This document shows positions 41,899-51,700 of a stretch of DNA of 64,000 bases, piece by piece. The stretch is from assembly GCF_003319115.1 (NCBI RefSeq), contig NZ_QOHF01000008.1:62001-126000 (forward strand), in the 5' to 3' direction. A program made the translations under genes and the position numbers. Position 1 is the stretch's first letter, and every line of letters begins with the position of its first letter. The DNA is from Geodermatophilus sp. TF02-6 (GTDB taxonomy: Bacteria > Actinomycetota > Actinomycetes > Mycobacteriales > Geodermatophilaceae). The notes beneath the pieces were generated by a model. It did no database searches, was not told the origin of the DNA, and saw nothing but the letters and a program-made list of their open reading frames with translations.

Positions 41899-42606
41899 AT
41901 GTTGGACACCAGGCTTGGTGGCGTCGGCAGACACGAGATGCGGGCGACCCTCGTGGAGGTCGCGGCGCAGCTGCTGCGTGAGCAGGGTCCGACCGCCGTC
42001 ACCACCCGTGCCGTCGCCCAGGCAGCCGGCGTGCAGGCACCGACCATCTACCGGTTGTTCGGGGACAAGGACGGATTGCTCGACGCCGTCGCCGAGCACG
42101 TCTTCGCCGCCTACGTCGCCGGCAAGGCACTCATCGAGGACAGCGGCGACCCGGTCGCGGACCTGCGGGCGGGATGGGACACGCACGTGGGCTTCGGTCT
42201 GGCCAACCCGGCCCTGTTCGGCCTGCTCGCCGACCCCGGCCGCGGCACTCGCTCACCAGCCGCGGCCGCCGGCCTGGAGATCCTGCGCGCTCGCGTGCAC
42301 CGCGTCGCCGCGACCGGTCGGCTCCGGGTTCCCGAGCGCCGCGCCGTCGAACTCGTCCACGCCGCCGGAACCGGCGCCGTGCTCACCCTGCTCACCATGC
42401 CGCCGGAGGACCGGCAGTTCGACCTCGCCGACGCGATGTACGACGCGGTGGTGCAGGCGATCCTCACCGACGCGCCCGCGCTCGCCGAGGACAGCAGCAC
42501 CGCGGCCGCCGTCGCCTTCCGGACCGTCGTCCCGGAGCTGCCGGCGCTCACCGACGCCGAGCGGGCGCTGCTGTCCGAGTGGCTGGACCGGGTCACCGAC
42601 AGCTGA
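41899..42606 (+). CDS. TetR-family transcriptional regulator
   Basis: The 235-residue regulator has a classical N-terminal TetR helix-turn-helix (EVAAQLLREQGPTAVTTRAV, then GVQAPTIYRLFGDKDGLLDA). The helical ligand-binding domain has a TetR_C-like pattern (LRAGWDTHVGFGLANPALF). The ATG at 41899 is used, with GTTGGAG upstream. No target gene is adjacent on the same strand except a dead ligase fragment, so self-regulation through the GCTATC/GATAGC dyad is the only visible link. Confidence 0.9.
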   Translation: MLDTRLGGVGRHEMRATLVEVAAQLLREQGPTAVTTRAVAQAAGVQAPTIYRLFGDKDGLLDAVAEHVFAAYVAGKALIEDSGDPVADLRAGWDTHVGFGLANPALFGLLADPGRGTRSPAAAAGLEILRARVHRVAATGRLRVPERRAVELVHAAGTGAVLTLLTMPPEDRQFDLADAMYDAVVQAILTDAPALAEDSSTAAAVAFRTVVPELPALTDAERALLSEWLDRVTDS

Positions 42607-42616
42607 ACCGCCAGCG

Positions 42617-42800
42617 GTGATCGCCGTCCTGCTCCGACCAGTGCTCCGCGGCTGTCCAGGAGGTGTCCGCCTGCAGGTGTTCCGGTCCCGGCCGCCGGTC
42701 GAGCTGACCTCCGCCGAGCTGACCGAGCAGGTGCGCCGGGCGCGGGTCGGGCTCCGGCGACTCGGTGCCGGCCCCGGCGAGCCGAGGCCCGGAACCCCGC
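42617..42800 (+). pseudogene. N-terminal fragment of an AMP-forming acyl-CoA ligase
   Basis: From GTG 42617 the frame gives LLRPVLRGCPGGVRLQVF and VELTSAELTEQVRRARVGLR, then RLGAGPGE. This is the usual opening of acyl- or acetoacetyl-CoA synthetases (LTYAEL...GLRxLGVGPGD). It then degenerates into Gly/Arg-rich sequence and runs antisense into the thioesterase gene. None of the ATP or CoA motifs are present. Confidence 0.5.
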
Positions 42801-42832
42801 GGGGCGGCCGGTGGTGGGCTCGTCTCCGGCCG

Positions 42833-43222
42833 TCAGCGGGCCTCCGCCGTCAGGGCGTCCAGGGTCACCCGCAGGGGGTCCGGCACCGGCGCGGGCCGAC
42901 CCGACTCGTCGAGGTGGACGACGGTGTGCGAGCCGGTCACGGCCACGTCGTCGCCGGCCAGGATCCGCCAGGCGTAGGTGACCGAGCTGCTCCCCAGCTT
43001 CTGCACCTGAAGCTCGACGACGTAGTCGTCGCCGTGGGCGAAGGGACGCTCGAAGGTCGCGCTCACCGCGCGCCGGGGGAACCGGACGGCCGGCACCCCC
43101 GCGGCGCGGTACAGCTCGTGCTCGGTGTCCTCCGCCCAGCGCAAGGCGGACGTGTGGTGGAAGCGCCCCGAAGCGTCGGTCTCGGAGAACCGGACCACGC
43201 CTCGGGACCGGTACGCGCTCAC
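42833..43222 (-). CDS. Hotdog-fold acyl-CoA thioesterase (4HBT-like)
   Basis: The 129-residue single-hotdog protein has [20 protein letters not shown] at the N-terminus, with the family's catalytic Asp/His region, and [25 protein letters not shown] in the sheet. It would hydrolyse an aryl- or acyl-CoA. The GTG at 43222 overlaps the BKACE stop (GTGA), so it is the last, translationally coupled gene of the catabolic operon. It would suit release of the acyl-CoA produced by BKACE. Confidence 0.82.
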   Translation of the reverse strand: MSAYRSRGVVRFSETDASGRFHHTSALRWAEDTEHELYRAAGVPAVRFPRRAVSATFERPFAHGDDYVVELQVQKLGSSSVTYAWRILAGDDVAVTGSHTVVHLDESGRPAPVPDPLRVTLDALTAEAR

Positions 43223-44175
43223 CCCGGGGTCCCCGCGGAAACGTGGAGCGAAGCGGAACGTCTTCGCGGGGTGGATACGGGCACGGCGTCGAGCTGCCGC
43301 AGGCCGAGCATCCCGCGCGCCTCGCTCGGGGTGGCGAGCTCGTGGCCCAGCTCGGTGATGATCCGCACGGCCCGCTCGACCAGCTCCAGGTTGGTCGCGA
43401 GCCGGCCGTGCGAGTAGTAGAGGTTGTCCTCCAGGCCGACCCGCACGTGCCCGCCGAGGAGCAGACCGTGCGTCGTCGCCGGCAGCTGCGTCGGTCCGAT
43501 GCCCGAGACGCCCCAGACGGTGCCCTCGGGCAGGTGCTCCACGAGCAGCTGCAGGATCTTCGGGGTGTAGGGCAGGCCGCCCTGGAAGGCGCGGTGCCCG
43601 CCCAGCACGATGTTGCAGTAGTAGGGGGCGGTGTCCAGGCCCTCCGCGGTCAGGGTCGTGAAGTCGGACAGGATGTGGCCGAGGTCGAACACCTCCCACT
43701 CGGGCTTGATGCCGCGCTCGGCCATGGCTTCGGCGAACCAGCGCGAGCGTCTCGGCGTCGTCGTGACCAGGTGCTCACGGCCCTCGAAGCTGGCCGTGAT
43801 GGTGTGCGAGTCGAGGGTGGCCATCTCGCAGCCGACGCCCTCGATGCCCTTGATCCGCTCGTTCCAGTCGAGTTCCCACAGGTCGTCGTCGAGCCGGACC
43901 GGTAGGTCGCCGTGGATGCCGCCACCGGTCGAGTTGTTGAGGACGATGTCGGTCCGCTCGCGGATGAGGGTGTTGATCTCGGAGTAGACGGCCGGGTCGC
44001 ACGTGGCCAGGCCGTCCGCGCGTCGCGCGTGCACCGCCACCACGCTGGCGCCCGCCTCCCAGCACCGGGCGACGTCGTCGGCGATCTCACGAGGGGTCAC
44101 CGGCAGGTGCGGTGACTGCGCCTTGGTGGCCATGCCACCGGTCGGCGCGATGGTGAGGACGACCTTCCGGGTCAT
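43219..44175 (-). CDS. BKACE-family beta-keto acid cleavage enzyme
   Basis: This 318-residue TIM-barrel protein of the 3-keto-5-aminohexanoate cleavage enzyme family condenses a beta-keto acid with acetyl-CoA to give acetoacetate and a new acyl-CoA. Family landmarks are [35 protein letters not shown] and [15 protein letters not shown]. The metal motif HxHxR is altered to A47-V-H49-A-R, and the Glu of TGAE reads TGGM, so chemistry or metal binding may differ from characterised members. It overlaps hyuB upstream (ATGA) and the thioesterase downstream. Confidence 0.87.
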   Translation of the reverse strand: MTRKVVLTIAPTGGMATKAQSPHLPVTPREIADDVARCWEAGASVVAVHARRADGLATCDPAVYSEINTLIRERTDIVLNNSTGGGIHGDLPVRLDDDLWELDWNERIKGIEGVGCEMATLDSHTITASFEGREHLVTTTPRRSRWFAEAMAERGIKPEWEVFDLGHILSDFTTLTAEGLDTAPYYCNIVLGGHRAFQGGLPYTPKILQLLVEHLPEGTVWGVSGIGPTQLPATTHGLLLGGHVRVGLEDNLYYSHGRLATNLELVERAVRIITELGHELATPSEARGMLGLRQLDAVPVSTPRRRSASLHVSAGTPG

Positions 44176-46334
44176 CGGGCACCTCCTCCGAGCGAGTTCA
44201 GGTCGAGGTCGAGGTCGGAGAAGGGCTCCTCGTCGCGCAGGTGCACGTCGACGGCGAGCAGCGCACCCGTCGCCGGGCAGGCCCAGCCGGTCACGGTGAG
44301 GTCGGGGTGCAGGGTGTCCCCCGCCGCCGGGGGCAGGGACAGCTCGAAGCGGTGTGCCCCGTCGCGCCACCGGGTCGATCCACGGGACAGGACGGCGCCG
44401 TCGGTCGTACGCACCTCCCACTGCCCGAACCCACCGGGTGCGACCACCAGCCGGTCGGCGAGCCGGACTCTGCCGTCCACCGGGCCGTCGGTCACCGGGG
44501 ACGGATCCGGGACCGACCCCGCGTCGACGCCGAGGCGGGCGGCGCGGATGCTCCGCCGGGCCGCAGCCGTCGCGACCGCGTCGACCTCGTCCCCGGATTC
44601 GTCGAGCACGACGCCGTACGTCTCCACCGCCGACACCGCGCTGACCACTCCGTAGCGGACGTCGGCCAGCACGTCCCCGGGATCGCGGTCGAGCGGGTCC
44701 CCGAGACCGCCACCGCCCTGCCACGTCACCTCGAAGAGGTCGTCGGGGGTGATCGGGAAGGAGCCGGGCTTCGGACCGAGCTCCGTCGGGGAGCCACCGG
44801 AGACGGTGAACCGCTGGGAGATCAGCCCGCCTGGGAGGCCACCGCCGATGCCGGCGGAGTTCGGCACCTCGGCGCCGTGCGTCATGACCAGCGCCTCAGC
44901 CTGCGGCACCGACACCGTGAGGCCGACCTCGGCGCCCAGGCCGCCACGACGACGGCCGGCACCGCCGGTGTCCGGCGCGAGCCGCCGGTAGGCGTAGAAG
45001 AGCGGGTTCTTCTGCTCGTTGACCTCGACGTCGGCGATCGAGGGGCACGGCGCGTTGATCGGGCCGGCGGCGTTCTGCCCGTCGTGGTCGGCGAAGGCCC
45101 CGAAGCCGCCGGCGAGCGGGTCCATGAGGTGCAGCCCGAAGACCTGTCCGTGGCGGTCGCGGCCGGAGAGGTTGAACGTCGCCATGGTGCCGCTGTTGAC
45201 CGCCTGCGCGCGGTGCGCGTACCTCGGCGACGCGAGCAGCAGCCGATTGAGCGCGGCGGAGACGACGTTGCTCACCGTCCACACGGCCTCGACGGTGGCC
45301 GAGCCGACGGGCGCCGGGGGCACCGCCGTGCACACGAGTCCGTCGGGTGCGGCGATCTCGACCGGCCGCAGCATGCCCTCGTTCCACGGGATGCCGAAGC
45401 CCAGCGTGGGGATGACTGCGCCCGCGACACCGCCGGCGAGGCCCGCCCGCGAGCAGTTCACGAAGCCCTGCGCCTGACCCGAGGAGCCCGAGAAGTCGAA
45501 GTGCAGGGAGTCGCCACGCTTGGTGAGCACGCAGTCGATGGCGTACAGGACGTCGGAGTGGCCGTCGTGCTCCAGGAAGTCGCGCGTGTGCACCACCCCG
45601 TCGGGCAGCTCGCGCAGCCGCGCCCGCACGAGCGCCTCGGCGTCGTCGACCATCGCGTGCATGACCGACAGGACCGTCGGCTTGCCGTACCGCTGGGACA
45701 GCTCGGTGAGCCGTTCCGCCGCGACGTTGAGCGTGGCGATGAAGGCGCGGATGTCGAGGCCGACCTGGGCGGGCAGCCGCGAGGCAGTGAGGATCATCTC
45801 GAGGACGTCCTCCCGGAGCTCGCCGCCGTCCACCAGCTTGACCGCGGGGATGCGCAGGCCCTCCTGGAACACCTCGGTCGCCTTGGGCGACCACGAGGCG
45901 AAGTCCATGCCACCGAGGTCGGTCTCGTGCGCCATGACGCCGGCCCAGCCGAGCAGCTCGCCGTCGACGATCAGCGGCGCGCACATCTGGACGTCGTTCT
46001 GGTGCAGGGCGCCGACGAAGGGGTCGTTGCCGATGATGCGATCGCCGTCCTTCAGCCTCGTGCCGTTGGACAGCAGGTGCCGGATGAGCGCGCCGACCGG
46101 TGGCGCCTCGAAGGTGACCTGGTGCCCCATCGTGACGAACGAGCCGTCGGGCAGGTAGATGCCGGTGAAGAAGTCGCTGGCCTCGGTCACCGTGGGGCTC
46201 CCGCTCACCGATTGCAGGGCAAGGCGCATCTGGTCGGTGATGGCGATCAGCCGGGAGCGGACGACCTGCCGGACCACCGGGTCCATGCTGGCCCCGTCGA
46301 GCGAGACGGGGGCGGCGTCGATCGTGGAGCGCAT
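44172..46334 (-). CDS. Hydantoinase B/oxoprolinase family protein (HyuB)
   Basis: The 720-residue protein matches the HyuB subunit family: [55 protein letters not shown] and GGGLPGG are typical. With HyuA it forms ATP-dependent enzymes that open hydantoins or lactams, or carboxylate ketones (acetone or acetophenone carboxylases). No gamma subunit is present, which disfavours a classical acetone carboxylase. The start ATG overlaps the hyuA stop as TGATG, and the end overlaps BKACE. Confidence 0.9.
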   Translation of the reverse strand: MRSTIDAAPVSLDGASMDPVVRQVVRSRLIAITDQMRLALQSVSGSPTVTEASDFFTGIYLPDGSFVTMGHQVTFEAPPVGALIRHLLSNGTRLKDGDRIIGNDPFVGALHQNDVQMCAPLIVDGELLGWAGVMAHETDLGGMDFASWSPKATEVFQEGLRIPAVKLVDGGELREDVLEMILTASRLPAQVGLDIRAFIATLNVAAERLTELSQRYGKPTVLSVMHAMVDDAEALVRARLRELPDGVVHTRDFLEHDGHSDVLYAIDCVLTKRGDSLHFDFSGSSGQAQGFVNCSRAGLAGGVAGAVIPTLGFGIPWNEGMLRPVEIAAPDGLVCTAVPPAPVGSATVEAVWTVSNVVSAALNRLLLASPRYAHRAQAVNSGTMATFNLSGRDRHGQVFGLHLMDPLAGGFGAFADHDGQNAAGPINAPCPSIADVEVNEQKNPLFYAYRRLAPDTGGAGRRRGGLGAEVGLTVSVPQAEALVMTHGAEVPNSAGIGGGLPGGLISQRFTVSGGSPTELGPKPGSFPITPDDLFEVTWQGGGGLGDPLDRDPGDVLADVRYGVVSAVSAVETYGVVLDESGDEVDAVATAAARRSIRAARLGVDAGSVPDPSPVTDGPVDGRVRLADRLVVAPGGFGQWEVRTTDGAVLSRGSTRWRDGAHRFELSLPPAAGDTLHPDLTVTGWACPATGALLAVDVHLRDEEPFSDLDLDLNSLGGGAR

Positions 46335-48433
46335 CAGTTCACCTTCACGTGGATCAGGCCGAGGGCATCGGTCGTGGCGGTCGAGTCGGGTGGGACGACC
46401 ACGACGCAGCCCGGGAGGTTGATCAGCGCGGGACCGCAGATCTCCTGGCCCGCGGCCGGCCGGCGGACCTGGTAGACCGCCGTCGCGTCCGGGTTGTCGG
46501 CGTCGTCGAAGACGACCGGGCGGGTGCCGACCCGCTCGAACGGCTCGCCGCTGCCCCCGCCGGCGACGTCCGTGGCGGGCAGCGCGGCCACCGAGCGGAC
46601 GGAGAGGATCTCGAACCCGGCCTCCTGGAAGCCGGCTCCCTTGCCCCAGAGCTGCTCGTACTCCCGCTCGAAGTCCTCCAGCAGGTGCGCGACGGCGGCG
46701 GTGTCGACGTCCGTGGGCAGCGCGACGTCGAGGTGGTGGGCCTGCCCGGAGTAGCGGATCGACGCCACGTCGGTGACGGTGCTGCCCTCCGGGTCCGGAA
46801 TGGCTGCCAGGGCACGCGCCCGGGTCTCGGCCAGCGCCGCCACGAGCACCCGTGCGTCCTCGTCGCCGGGCCCCGCCTCGCGCAGGATCCGGCGGTACGA
46901 GGTGCGCGACGCGGTCGTCCGGAGATCCGACGTGCCGGCACCGAAGGCCGAGGCCGCCGTCGCCGTGGGCGGTACGAGAAAGCCGGCGAGCCCGGTCTCC
47001 CGGCACAGCGCCCAGGCGTGCGACGGGCCGCTGCCGCCCCCGGCGACGAGGCTGAACTCGCGGGGATCGTGGCCGCGCTCGATGGTCACCGCACGCAGCA
47101 GGTCGGCCATGGCGTTGTCGAAGACGACCCGGATGGCGCGTGCCGCCTCGACGGCCGAGAGTCCCAGTGGCCGGCCGATCCTCTGCTCGATCGCGGCGGC
47201 GGCCGCGATCCGGTCGAGGACGATGCCGCCGCTGCCGAACTGCGCCGGGTCGAGCACGCCGAGGACCAGGTCGGCGTCGGTGGTCGTCGGCTCGGTGCCG
47301 CCCTTGCCGTAGCAGACCGGGCCGGGCTCGGCGCCGGCGCTGCGCGGGCCGACCGACAGGACGCCGCCCTCGACCGCGGCGATCGAGCCGCCGCCGGCGC
47401 CGATCGAGGCGATGTCGATGCTGGGCACCCGCATGTCCGCGCCGCCGAAGGTGACCTGGTCGCTCATCAGCGCGATCCCGTCCACGACGACGCCGACGTC
47501 GAAGCTCGTGCCGCCGACGTCCATGGTGAGCACGTGCGACGTGCCGAGCTCGGCTCCGAGCTTCTGGCCGGCGACCACGCACGAGGCGGGGCCCGACAGC
47601 AGGTTGGAGACCGGCCGCTGCGTCACCGTCCGCGCGGGTACGACCCCACCGGCGCTGGTGGTCATCAGAATCGGAGCCGTCATGCCCAGCTCACCGAGCT
47701 CCCGCTCCAGATCGGTCAGGTAGGAGCCGGCGATCGGCCCGAGCGCCGCGTTCGCGACCGTCGTCGAGGCGCGCGCGTACTCCCCCACCGACGGCGCGAC
47801 CTCGTGCGAGAGCGACAGGAAGACGCTGGGGAGCTCCTGCTCGACCAGCTCCGCCACGGCGAGTTCGTGCGCGGGGTTCTCCGTCGCCCACAGCAGGCAG
47901 ACGGCCACCGCCTCCACCTCCAGCTCGATCAACCGGGCGATCGCCGCGAGCACCGAGGCCTCGTCGAGCGGCACTCGGACGGCGCCGTCGGAGTCGATCC
48001 GCTCGTCGACCTCGACGACGGAGGTGCGCGGCACGAGCGGCGGGACCTGGCCGCGGAGGTGGTAGTCGCCCAGGTCGAGGCCCTGCAGGCCCGCGGTGCC
48101 CCGGCGCAGCCGGCCGATCTCGAGGACGTCGCCGAACCCGGCAGTCGTGATCAGGCCGGTCCTCGCCGTGCGGCCGGTGAGGAGGGCGTTGAGGCCGACG
48201 GTGGTGCCGTGACCGAAGCGGGTGACCTGTGAGCAGAGCTCTTGGACGCCCAGCCCGACGGTGGCGGCCGCCAGGTGGACGGCGTTGACGACACCGGTCA
48301 CGACGTCGGCCGTCGTCGGGGACTTGCACACCCAGGAGTCGCCGTCCGGGGAGCGGAGCCAGAGGTCGGTGAACGTGCCGCCGACGTCGGTGCCGATCAC
48401 CCAGCCGGTCGAGGCGCTGGTGGGGGTTGTCAT
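46334..48433 (-). CDS. Hydantoinase A/oxoprolinase family protein (HyuA)
   Basis: The 699-residue protein has the N-terminal ASKHA-type phosphate loop VIGTDVGGTFTDLWL and a second ATPase motif, VLTMDVGGTSFDVGVV. GAGGGSIA and VAGGGSGPSHAWALC are typical of HyuA/N-methylhydantoinase/ketone carboxylase subunits. It would activate the substrate or bicarbonate with ATP for HyuB. It follows the hydrolase gene by 42 bases in the same operon. The pair could act on a ketone or cyclic amide arising from ring cleavage. Confidence 0.9.
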   Translation of the reverse strand: MTTPTSASTGWVIGTDVGGTFTDLWLRSPDGDSWVCKSPTTADVVTGVVNAVHLAAATVGLGVQELCSQVTRFGHGTTVGLNALLTGRTARTGLITTAGFGDVLEIGRLRRGTAGLQGLDLGDYHLRGQVPPLVPRTSVVEVDERIDSDGAVRVPLDEASVLAAIARLIELEVEAVAVCLLWATENPAHELAVAELVEQELPSVFLSLSHEVAPSVGEYARASTTVANAALGPIAGSYLTDLERELGELGMTAPILMTTSAGGVVPARTVTQRPVSNLLSGPASCVVAGQKLGAELGTSHVLTMDVGGTSFDVGVVVDGIALMSDQVTFGGADMRVPSIDIASIGAGGGSIAAVEGGVLSVGPRSAGAEPGPVCYGKGGTEPTTTDADLVLGVLDPAQFGSGGIVLDRIAAAAAIEQRIGRPLGLSAVEAARAIRVVFDNAMADLLRAVTIERGHDPREFSLVAGGGSGPSHAWALCRETGLAGFLVPPTATAASAFGAGTSDLRTTASRTSYRRILREAGPGDEDARVLVAALAETRARALAAIPDPEGSTVTDVASIRYSGQAHHLDVALPTDVDTAAVAHLLEDFEREYEQLWGKGAGFQEAGFEILSVRSVAALPATDVAGGGSGEPFERVGTRPVVFDDADNPDATAVYQVRRPAAGQEICGPALINLPGCVVVVPPDSTATTDALGLIHVKVN

Positions 48434-48475
48434 GTGCTGCTCTCGATCTCCTGGGAAGGGCTGGGCGGCGAGCGG

Positions 48476-49624
48476 TCAGAGCCGGTCGGCGACCCAGTCG
48501 GCGATGTAGTTCGCGGGCACGGCCTCGTTGTCCGCACCCGCGTGGGCGGACCCGCCTTCGGCCCGGGTGAACACCTTGAGGTGCCGGTCGGGGCTGTTCA
48601 CCGCGTTCTCGTACTGGGGAACGGCGAACTCCATCGGGATCTGGCGGTCGTCCTCGCCGTGGGTGACGAGGAACGGCACGGTGATCTGCTCGACCACACC
48701 CTCGAGCGTCATCCGGGGCGCGAAGGCCATGAACTCCTCGAGGCTGTCCTTGCCGAACACCCACTGGACGTGGTCCCAGTAGTGCGGCACCGGGTTCTCG
48801 CCCTCGCGCTGGAGCCGGCGCTGCTGCAGCTGCCCCCAGTCGTAGTTGGCTCCCCAGACCGCGCACAGCGCGAAGCGCTTCTCGAACGCTGCGGCGCGCG
48901 GAGCGTAGTAGCCGCCGAGCGACACCCCGCTCATGCCGATCCGCTGCGGGTCCACATCCGGCCGGGACTGCAGGTGGTCGACCGCGGCACTCGCCCAGCG
49001 CTCGCTGTCGTGGACCGCGGGCACACCCCGCTCCCGCAGCGACGCGCCGGTGCCGGGCTGGTCGACGCAGAGGGTGGCGATGCCGCGACGAGCGAGCTCG
49101 CGGGGCAGGCCCAGCCGGACCAGCATCTCCTTCATCGAGTCCAGGCCGTTGCAGAACACCATCACCGGGTGGCCGCCCGCCGGGGGTTCGCCGTCGGCGG
49201 GCAGGAAGATCGCCGGGTACGACGTCCCCTCGTAGGGCACCTCGACCAGCTCGGCCCGCTCGCGCCCGTGCTCGACCGCCAGCCGGTAGGTCTCGACGGA
49301 CTTGCGGTAGGCGTCCTGCCGGGGTGCGTAGTGCCGGCTCTGCATGCGCTCGGCGACCAGGTAGTACACCGAGGCGCGGGCGTAGCGGGCGCCGGCGGAC
49401 AGCGGGTGGCCGTCGGCGAGGTCCTGCTCGGCTCGCGCGACCAAGCCGTCGGCGAAGTCGCACCACGATTGGAAGAACTTCTCGGTACCGGCGTCGTCGC
49501 CGTCCCGAGCGGCGGCAGTCAGCGGAGCGCAGATCTGGTCGATCTCGCCGATCTGGCCCCCGCAGTTCAGCGCGATGCTGACCGAGAGGCTCCAGACGTA
49601 GTTGTCCGGGAAGTAGCGGAACAT
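48476..49624 (-). CDS. Alpha/beta hydrolase, C-C bond hydrolase type (DHPON hydrolase-like)
   Basis: This 382-residue hydrolase has a helical N-terminal segment (1-120) before the catalytic domain. The nucleophile is Ser235 (SGVSLGGYY), acid Asp325/326 (HGEDDRQIP) and base His361 (SAHAGADN). The extra N-terminal domain and motifs resemble 2,6-dihydroxypseudooxynicotine hydrolase of nicotine breakdown, which splits a C-C bond. In this operon it most likely hydrolyses the meta-cleavage product. Its start lies 3 bases after the dehydrogenase stop. Confidence 0.86.
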   Translation of the reverse strand: MFRYFPDNYVWSLSVSIALNCGGQIGEIDQICAPLTAAARDGDDAGTEKFFQSWCDFADGLVARAEQDLADGHPLSAGARYARASVYYLVAERMQSRHYAPRQDAYRKSVETYRLAVEHGRERAELVEVPYEGTSYPAIFLPADGEPPAGGHPVMVFCNGLDSMKEMLVRLGLPRELARRGIATLCVDQPGTGASLRERGVPAVHDSERWASAAVDHLQSRPDVDPQRIGMSGVSLGGYYAPRAAAFEKRFALCAVWGANYDWGQLQQRRLQREGENPVPHYWDHVQWVFGKDSLEEFMAFAPRMTLEGVVEQITVPFLVTHGEDDRQIPMEFAVPQYENAVNSPDRHLKVFTRAEGGSAHAGADNEAVPANYIADWVADRL

Positions 49625-49627
49625 CGG

Positions 49628-50455
49628 CTACTTGCCCACCCGGTCCGTGACGCCGTTGCTGATCACGGCACGGTTGAACAGCCCCTGGTCGGCGATGATC
49701 GTCTGGCCGGTCATCGTGGTGTTGTGCCGGGACGCGAGGTAGGCGTACAGCGGCGCGTACTCCTCCGGCGTCGGCAGCGTCGGGGTGAGGGTGAGCGAGA
49801 GGAACTGCCTCGTGAAGTCCTCGGCGGGGATGTCCGACTGCTTGTTGTTCTCCAGGCCGAGGGCCCGCGGGCCCTGCAGCTGGCTGCCCGCGATGCCCGA
49901 CGGCGCCACACCGGTGACCCGGACGTCCGGCGCGAACTCGAAGGCCAGCTGGTTGATCACGCTGCGGACGGCGCCCTTGGCCGCGGTGTAGAACAGGCCA
50001 CCGCCGTCGGCCGCGTACGCCGCGGTCGACGAGGTGAAGACCATGGCGCCCCTGGTCGCCGCGAGGTCCGCCACGAAGACCCGCGCAGCGAGGATGTAGC
50101 CGAGGACGTCGACGTGCAGGACCTCGTCGAAGACCTCCTCGATCCGCTCGACGGGGATGTCGCGCAGCGGGATGTTGCCGTCGAAGATGCCCTGCGCGCC
50201 GATGAGCGCGTCGAGGCGGCCGAACCGCTCCAGGACGGCCGCGCGCGCGGCCTGCAGGTCCTCGATCCGGGTGACGTCGCCCTGGATGAGCAGCACGTCG
50301 TCGCCGAACTCGGCCTTGAGGTCGACCAGCTTGTTCTCGGAGATCTCGAGGATCGCGACCCGGGCGCCCTCGCCGAGGAAGTGGCGGGCGATCCCGAGTC
50401 CGAGCCCGGAGCCTCCGCCGAGGACGAGGGTGACGTGGTCGTCGAGCATCTGCAT
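49628..50455 (-). CDS. cis-Dihydrodiol dehydrogenase (BphB-like SDR)
   Basis: The 275-residue short-chain dehydrogenase has the NAD loop VLGGGSGLGLGIA and catalytic residues Ser142/143, Tyr156 and Lys160 (GGGLFYTAAK). Numbering almost equals that of biphenyl dihydrodiol dehydrogenase BphB. DGDxxxG-like and VTGVAPSGIAGSQLQGP regions also match BphB-type enzymes. It would oxidise the cis-dihydrodiol made by the ring-hydroxylating dioxygenase to a catechol. It sits between the ferredoxin reductase and hydrolase genes. Confidence 0.9.
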   Translation of the reverse strand: MQMLDDHVTLVLGGGSGLGLGIARHFLGEGARVAILEISENKLVDLKAEFGDDVLLIQGDVTRIEDLQAARAAVLERFGRLDALIGAQGIFDGNIPLRDIPVERIEEVFDEVLHVDVLGYILAARVFVADLAATRGAMVFTSSTAAYAADGGGLFYTAAKGAVRSVINQLAFEFAPDVRVTGVAPSGIAGSQLQGPRALGLENNKQSDIPAEDFTRQFLSLTLTPTLPTPEEYAPLYAYLASRHNTTMTGQTIIADQGLFNRAVISNGVTDRVGK

Positions 50456-50494
50456 GGTGATGTCCTCTTGCTGCGTGGAGTGCGGTGGAGGAGC

Positions 50495-51697
50495 TCAGGC
50501 CGGTGTTGCCGCGCTGAGCGCGTCGTCGAGCGAGGCGCCGGAGCGCAAGAGTTTCTTGAAGACCCGTAGCGCGCGGACGCGGCCGCAGATGGTCACGCCG
50601 TGCAGCTCGCCGGCGTCGGCGTGTGCGACCACGAAGTCGCCGTCGGTCACGTGTCCCTCGACGACGACGTCGGTGTCGCCGGGACGCCGCTCGCCGAGCA
50701 GGTGGACGGTGTAGCCGTACTGCTCGGTCCAGACAAAGGGCACGGCGTCGTACGGGACGGCGTCCCTCCGGGCGATGTTCAGCCCGACGGAGCGGCCCTG
50801 CTCGATGGCGTGGGTCCAGTGCTCGAAGCGGCGCGGGCGGCCGAGCCGGGCGTCGGGAGTGCTCGCGACGTCGCCCGCCGCCCACACCCCGGGGACGTTC
50901 GTCCGGCCCGCCGGATCGGTGACCGCGCCGCCGTCGAGCGCGACGCCGGACCCGATGAGCCAGTCGGTGCACGGATCGGTGCCGATGCCGGCGAGCACGG
51001 TGGCGGCGTGCCGCACCCGCCCGTCGGCCAGGTGGATGTCGTACCCGGCCGCCGTCTCCGTGACCGAGGCGGTGGGCACGCCCAGCTCGAAGGTCGCGCC
51101 GTGGGCGAGGTGCAGCTGGTGGAGCCACCCGGCGACCTGGTCGCCGACCAGCGACGCCAGCGGGAGCTCGCACCCGCTGAGGACGCGGACCTCGACGCCT
51201 CGCGAACGCAGCGCCGCGGCCACCTCCAGACCGATGAACCCGGCTCCGACCAGGGTCACCGGCCGGCCGCCGGCGGCGAGCGAACGCGCGGTGGCGAGAT
51301 CGGCCCGCGTGCGCAGGGTCGGCAGGGGTGTTCCATCGGTCGTCACCAGCGGCCGGGCGGCGACGCCGGTGGCGAGAACGACGTGCTCCCACGGGATGGC
51401 CTCGCCCCAGCTGGTCACCACGAGCCGGCGGTCGACGTCCAGGCCCACGGCGCCGTGCCCCCCGAGCAGGTCGATGCCCTTGGCCGCGAGCTGGTCGCTG
51501 GTGCGCAGTGCCGCCGGTTCGGTGTCCTTGGCGGCGAGCAGCCCCTTGGACAGCATCGGCCGGTCGTAGCCCGGCTCGACCTCCTCGTCCATCAGGGTGA
51601 TGGGTCCGGTGTAGCCCCCCTCGCGCAGACCGTCGGCGGCGGACAGCCCTGCCGCCGACGCCCCCACGATGACGATCCCGTCGTCGGATCGGCTCAC
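50495..51697 (-). CDS. Ferredoxin reductase component of the ring-hydroxylating dioxygenase
   Basis: The 400-residue flavoprotein has FAD loop IVIVGASAAGLSAADGLR, NADH loop VTLVGAGFIGLEVAAAL and the FAD tail GVWAAGDVA. These are standard for BphA4/rubredoxin reductase-type electron carriers. It passes electrons from NADH to the ferredoxin encoded 3 bases upstream. The C-terminal domain (QYGYTVHLLGERRPGDT) is the reductase_C module. Confidence 0.92.
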   Translation of the reverse strand: MSRSDDGIVIVGASAAGLSAADGLREGGYTGPITLMDEEVEPGYDRPMLSKGLLAAKDTEPAALRTSDQLAAKGIDLLGGHGAVGLDVDRRLVVTSWGEAIPWEHVVLATGVAARPLVTTDGTPLPTLRTRADLATARSLAAGGRPVTLVGAGFIGLEVAAALRSRGVEVRVLSGCELPLASLVGDQVAGWLHQLHLAHGATFELGVPTASVTETAAGYDIHLADGRVRHAATVLAGIGTDPCTDWLIGSGVALDGGAVTDPAGRTNVPGVWAAGDVASTPDARLGRPRRFEHWTHAIEQGRSVGLNIARRDAVPYDAVPFVWTEQYGYTVHLLGERRPGDTDVVVEGHVTDGDFVVAHADAGELHGVTICGRVRALRVFKKLLRSGASLDDALSAATPA

Positions 51698-51700
51698 CGA

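Noticed and set aside
44172-46334. Classical acetone carboxylase assignment for HyuA/HyuB
   Set aside because: There is no gamma subunit gene, so the specific name was not used; ketone carboxylation remains only one hypothesis.
44241-46475. Plus-strand open frame of 744 codons opposite hyuB
   Set aside because: It is antisense to hyuB and has no recognisable family pattern or ribosome site.
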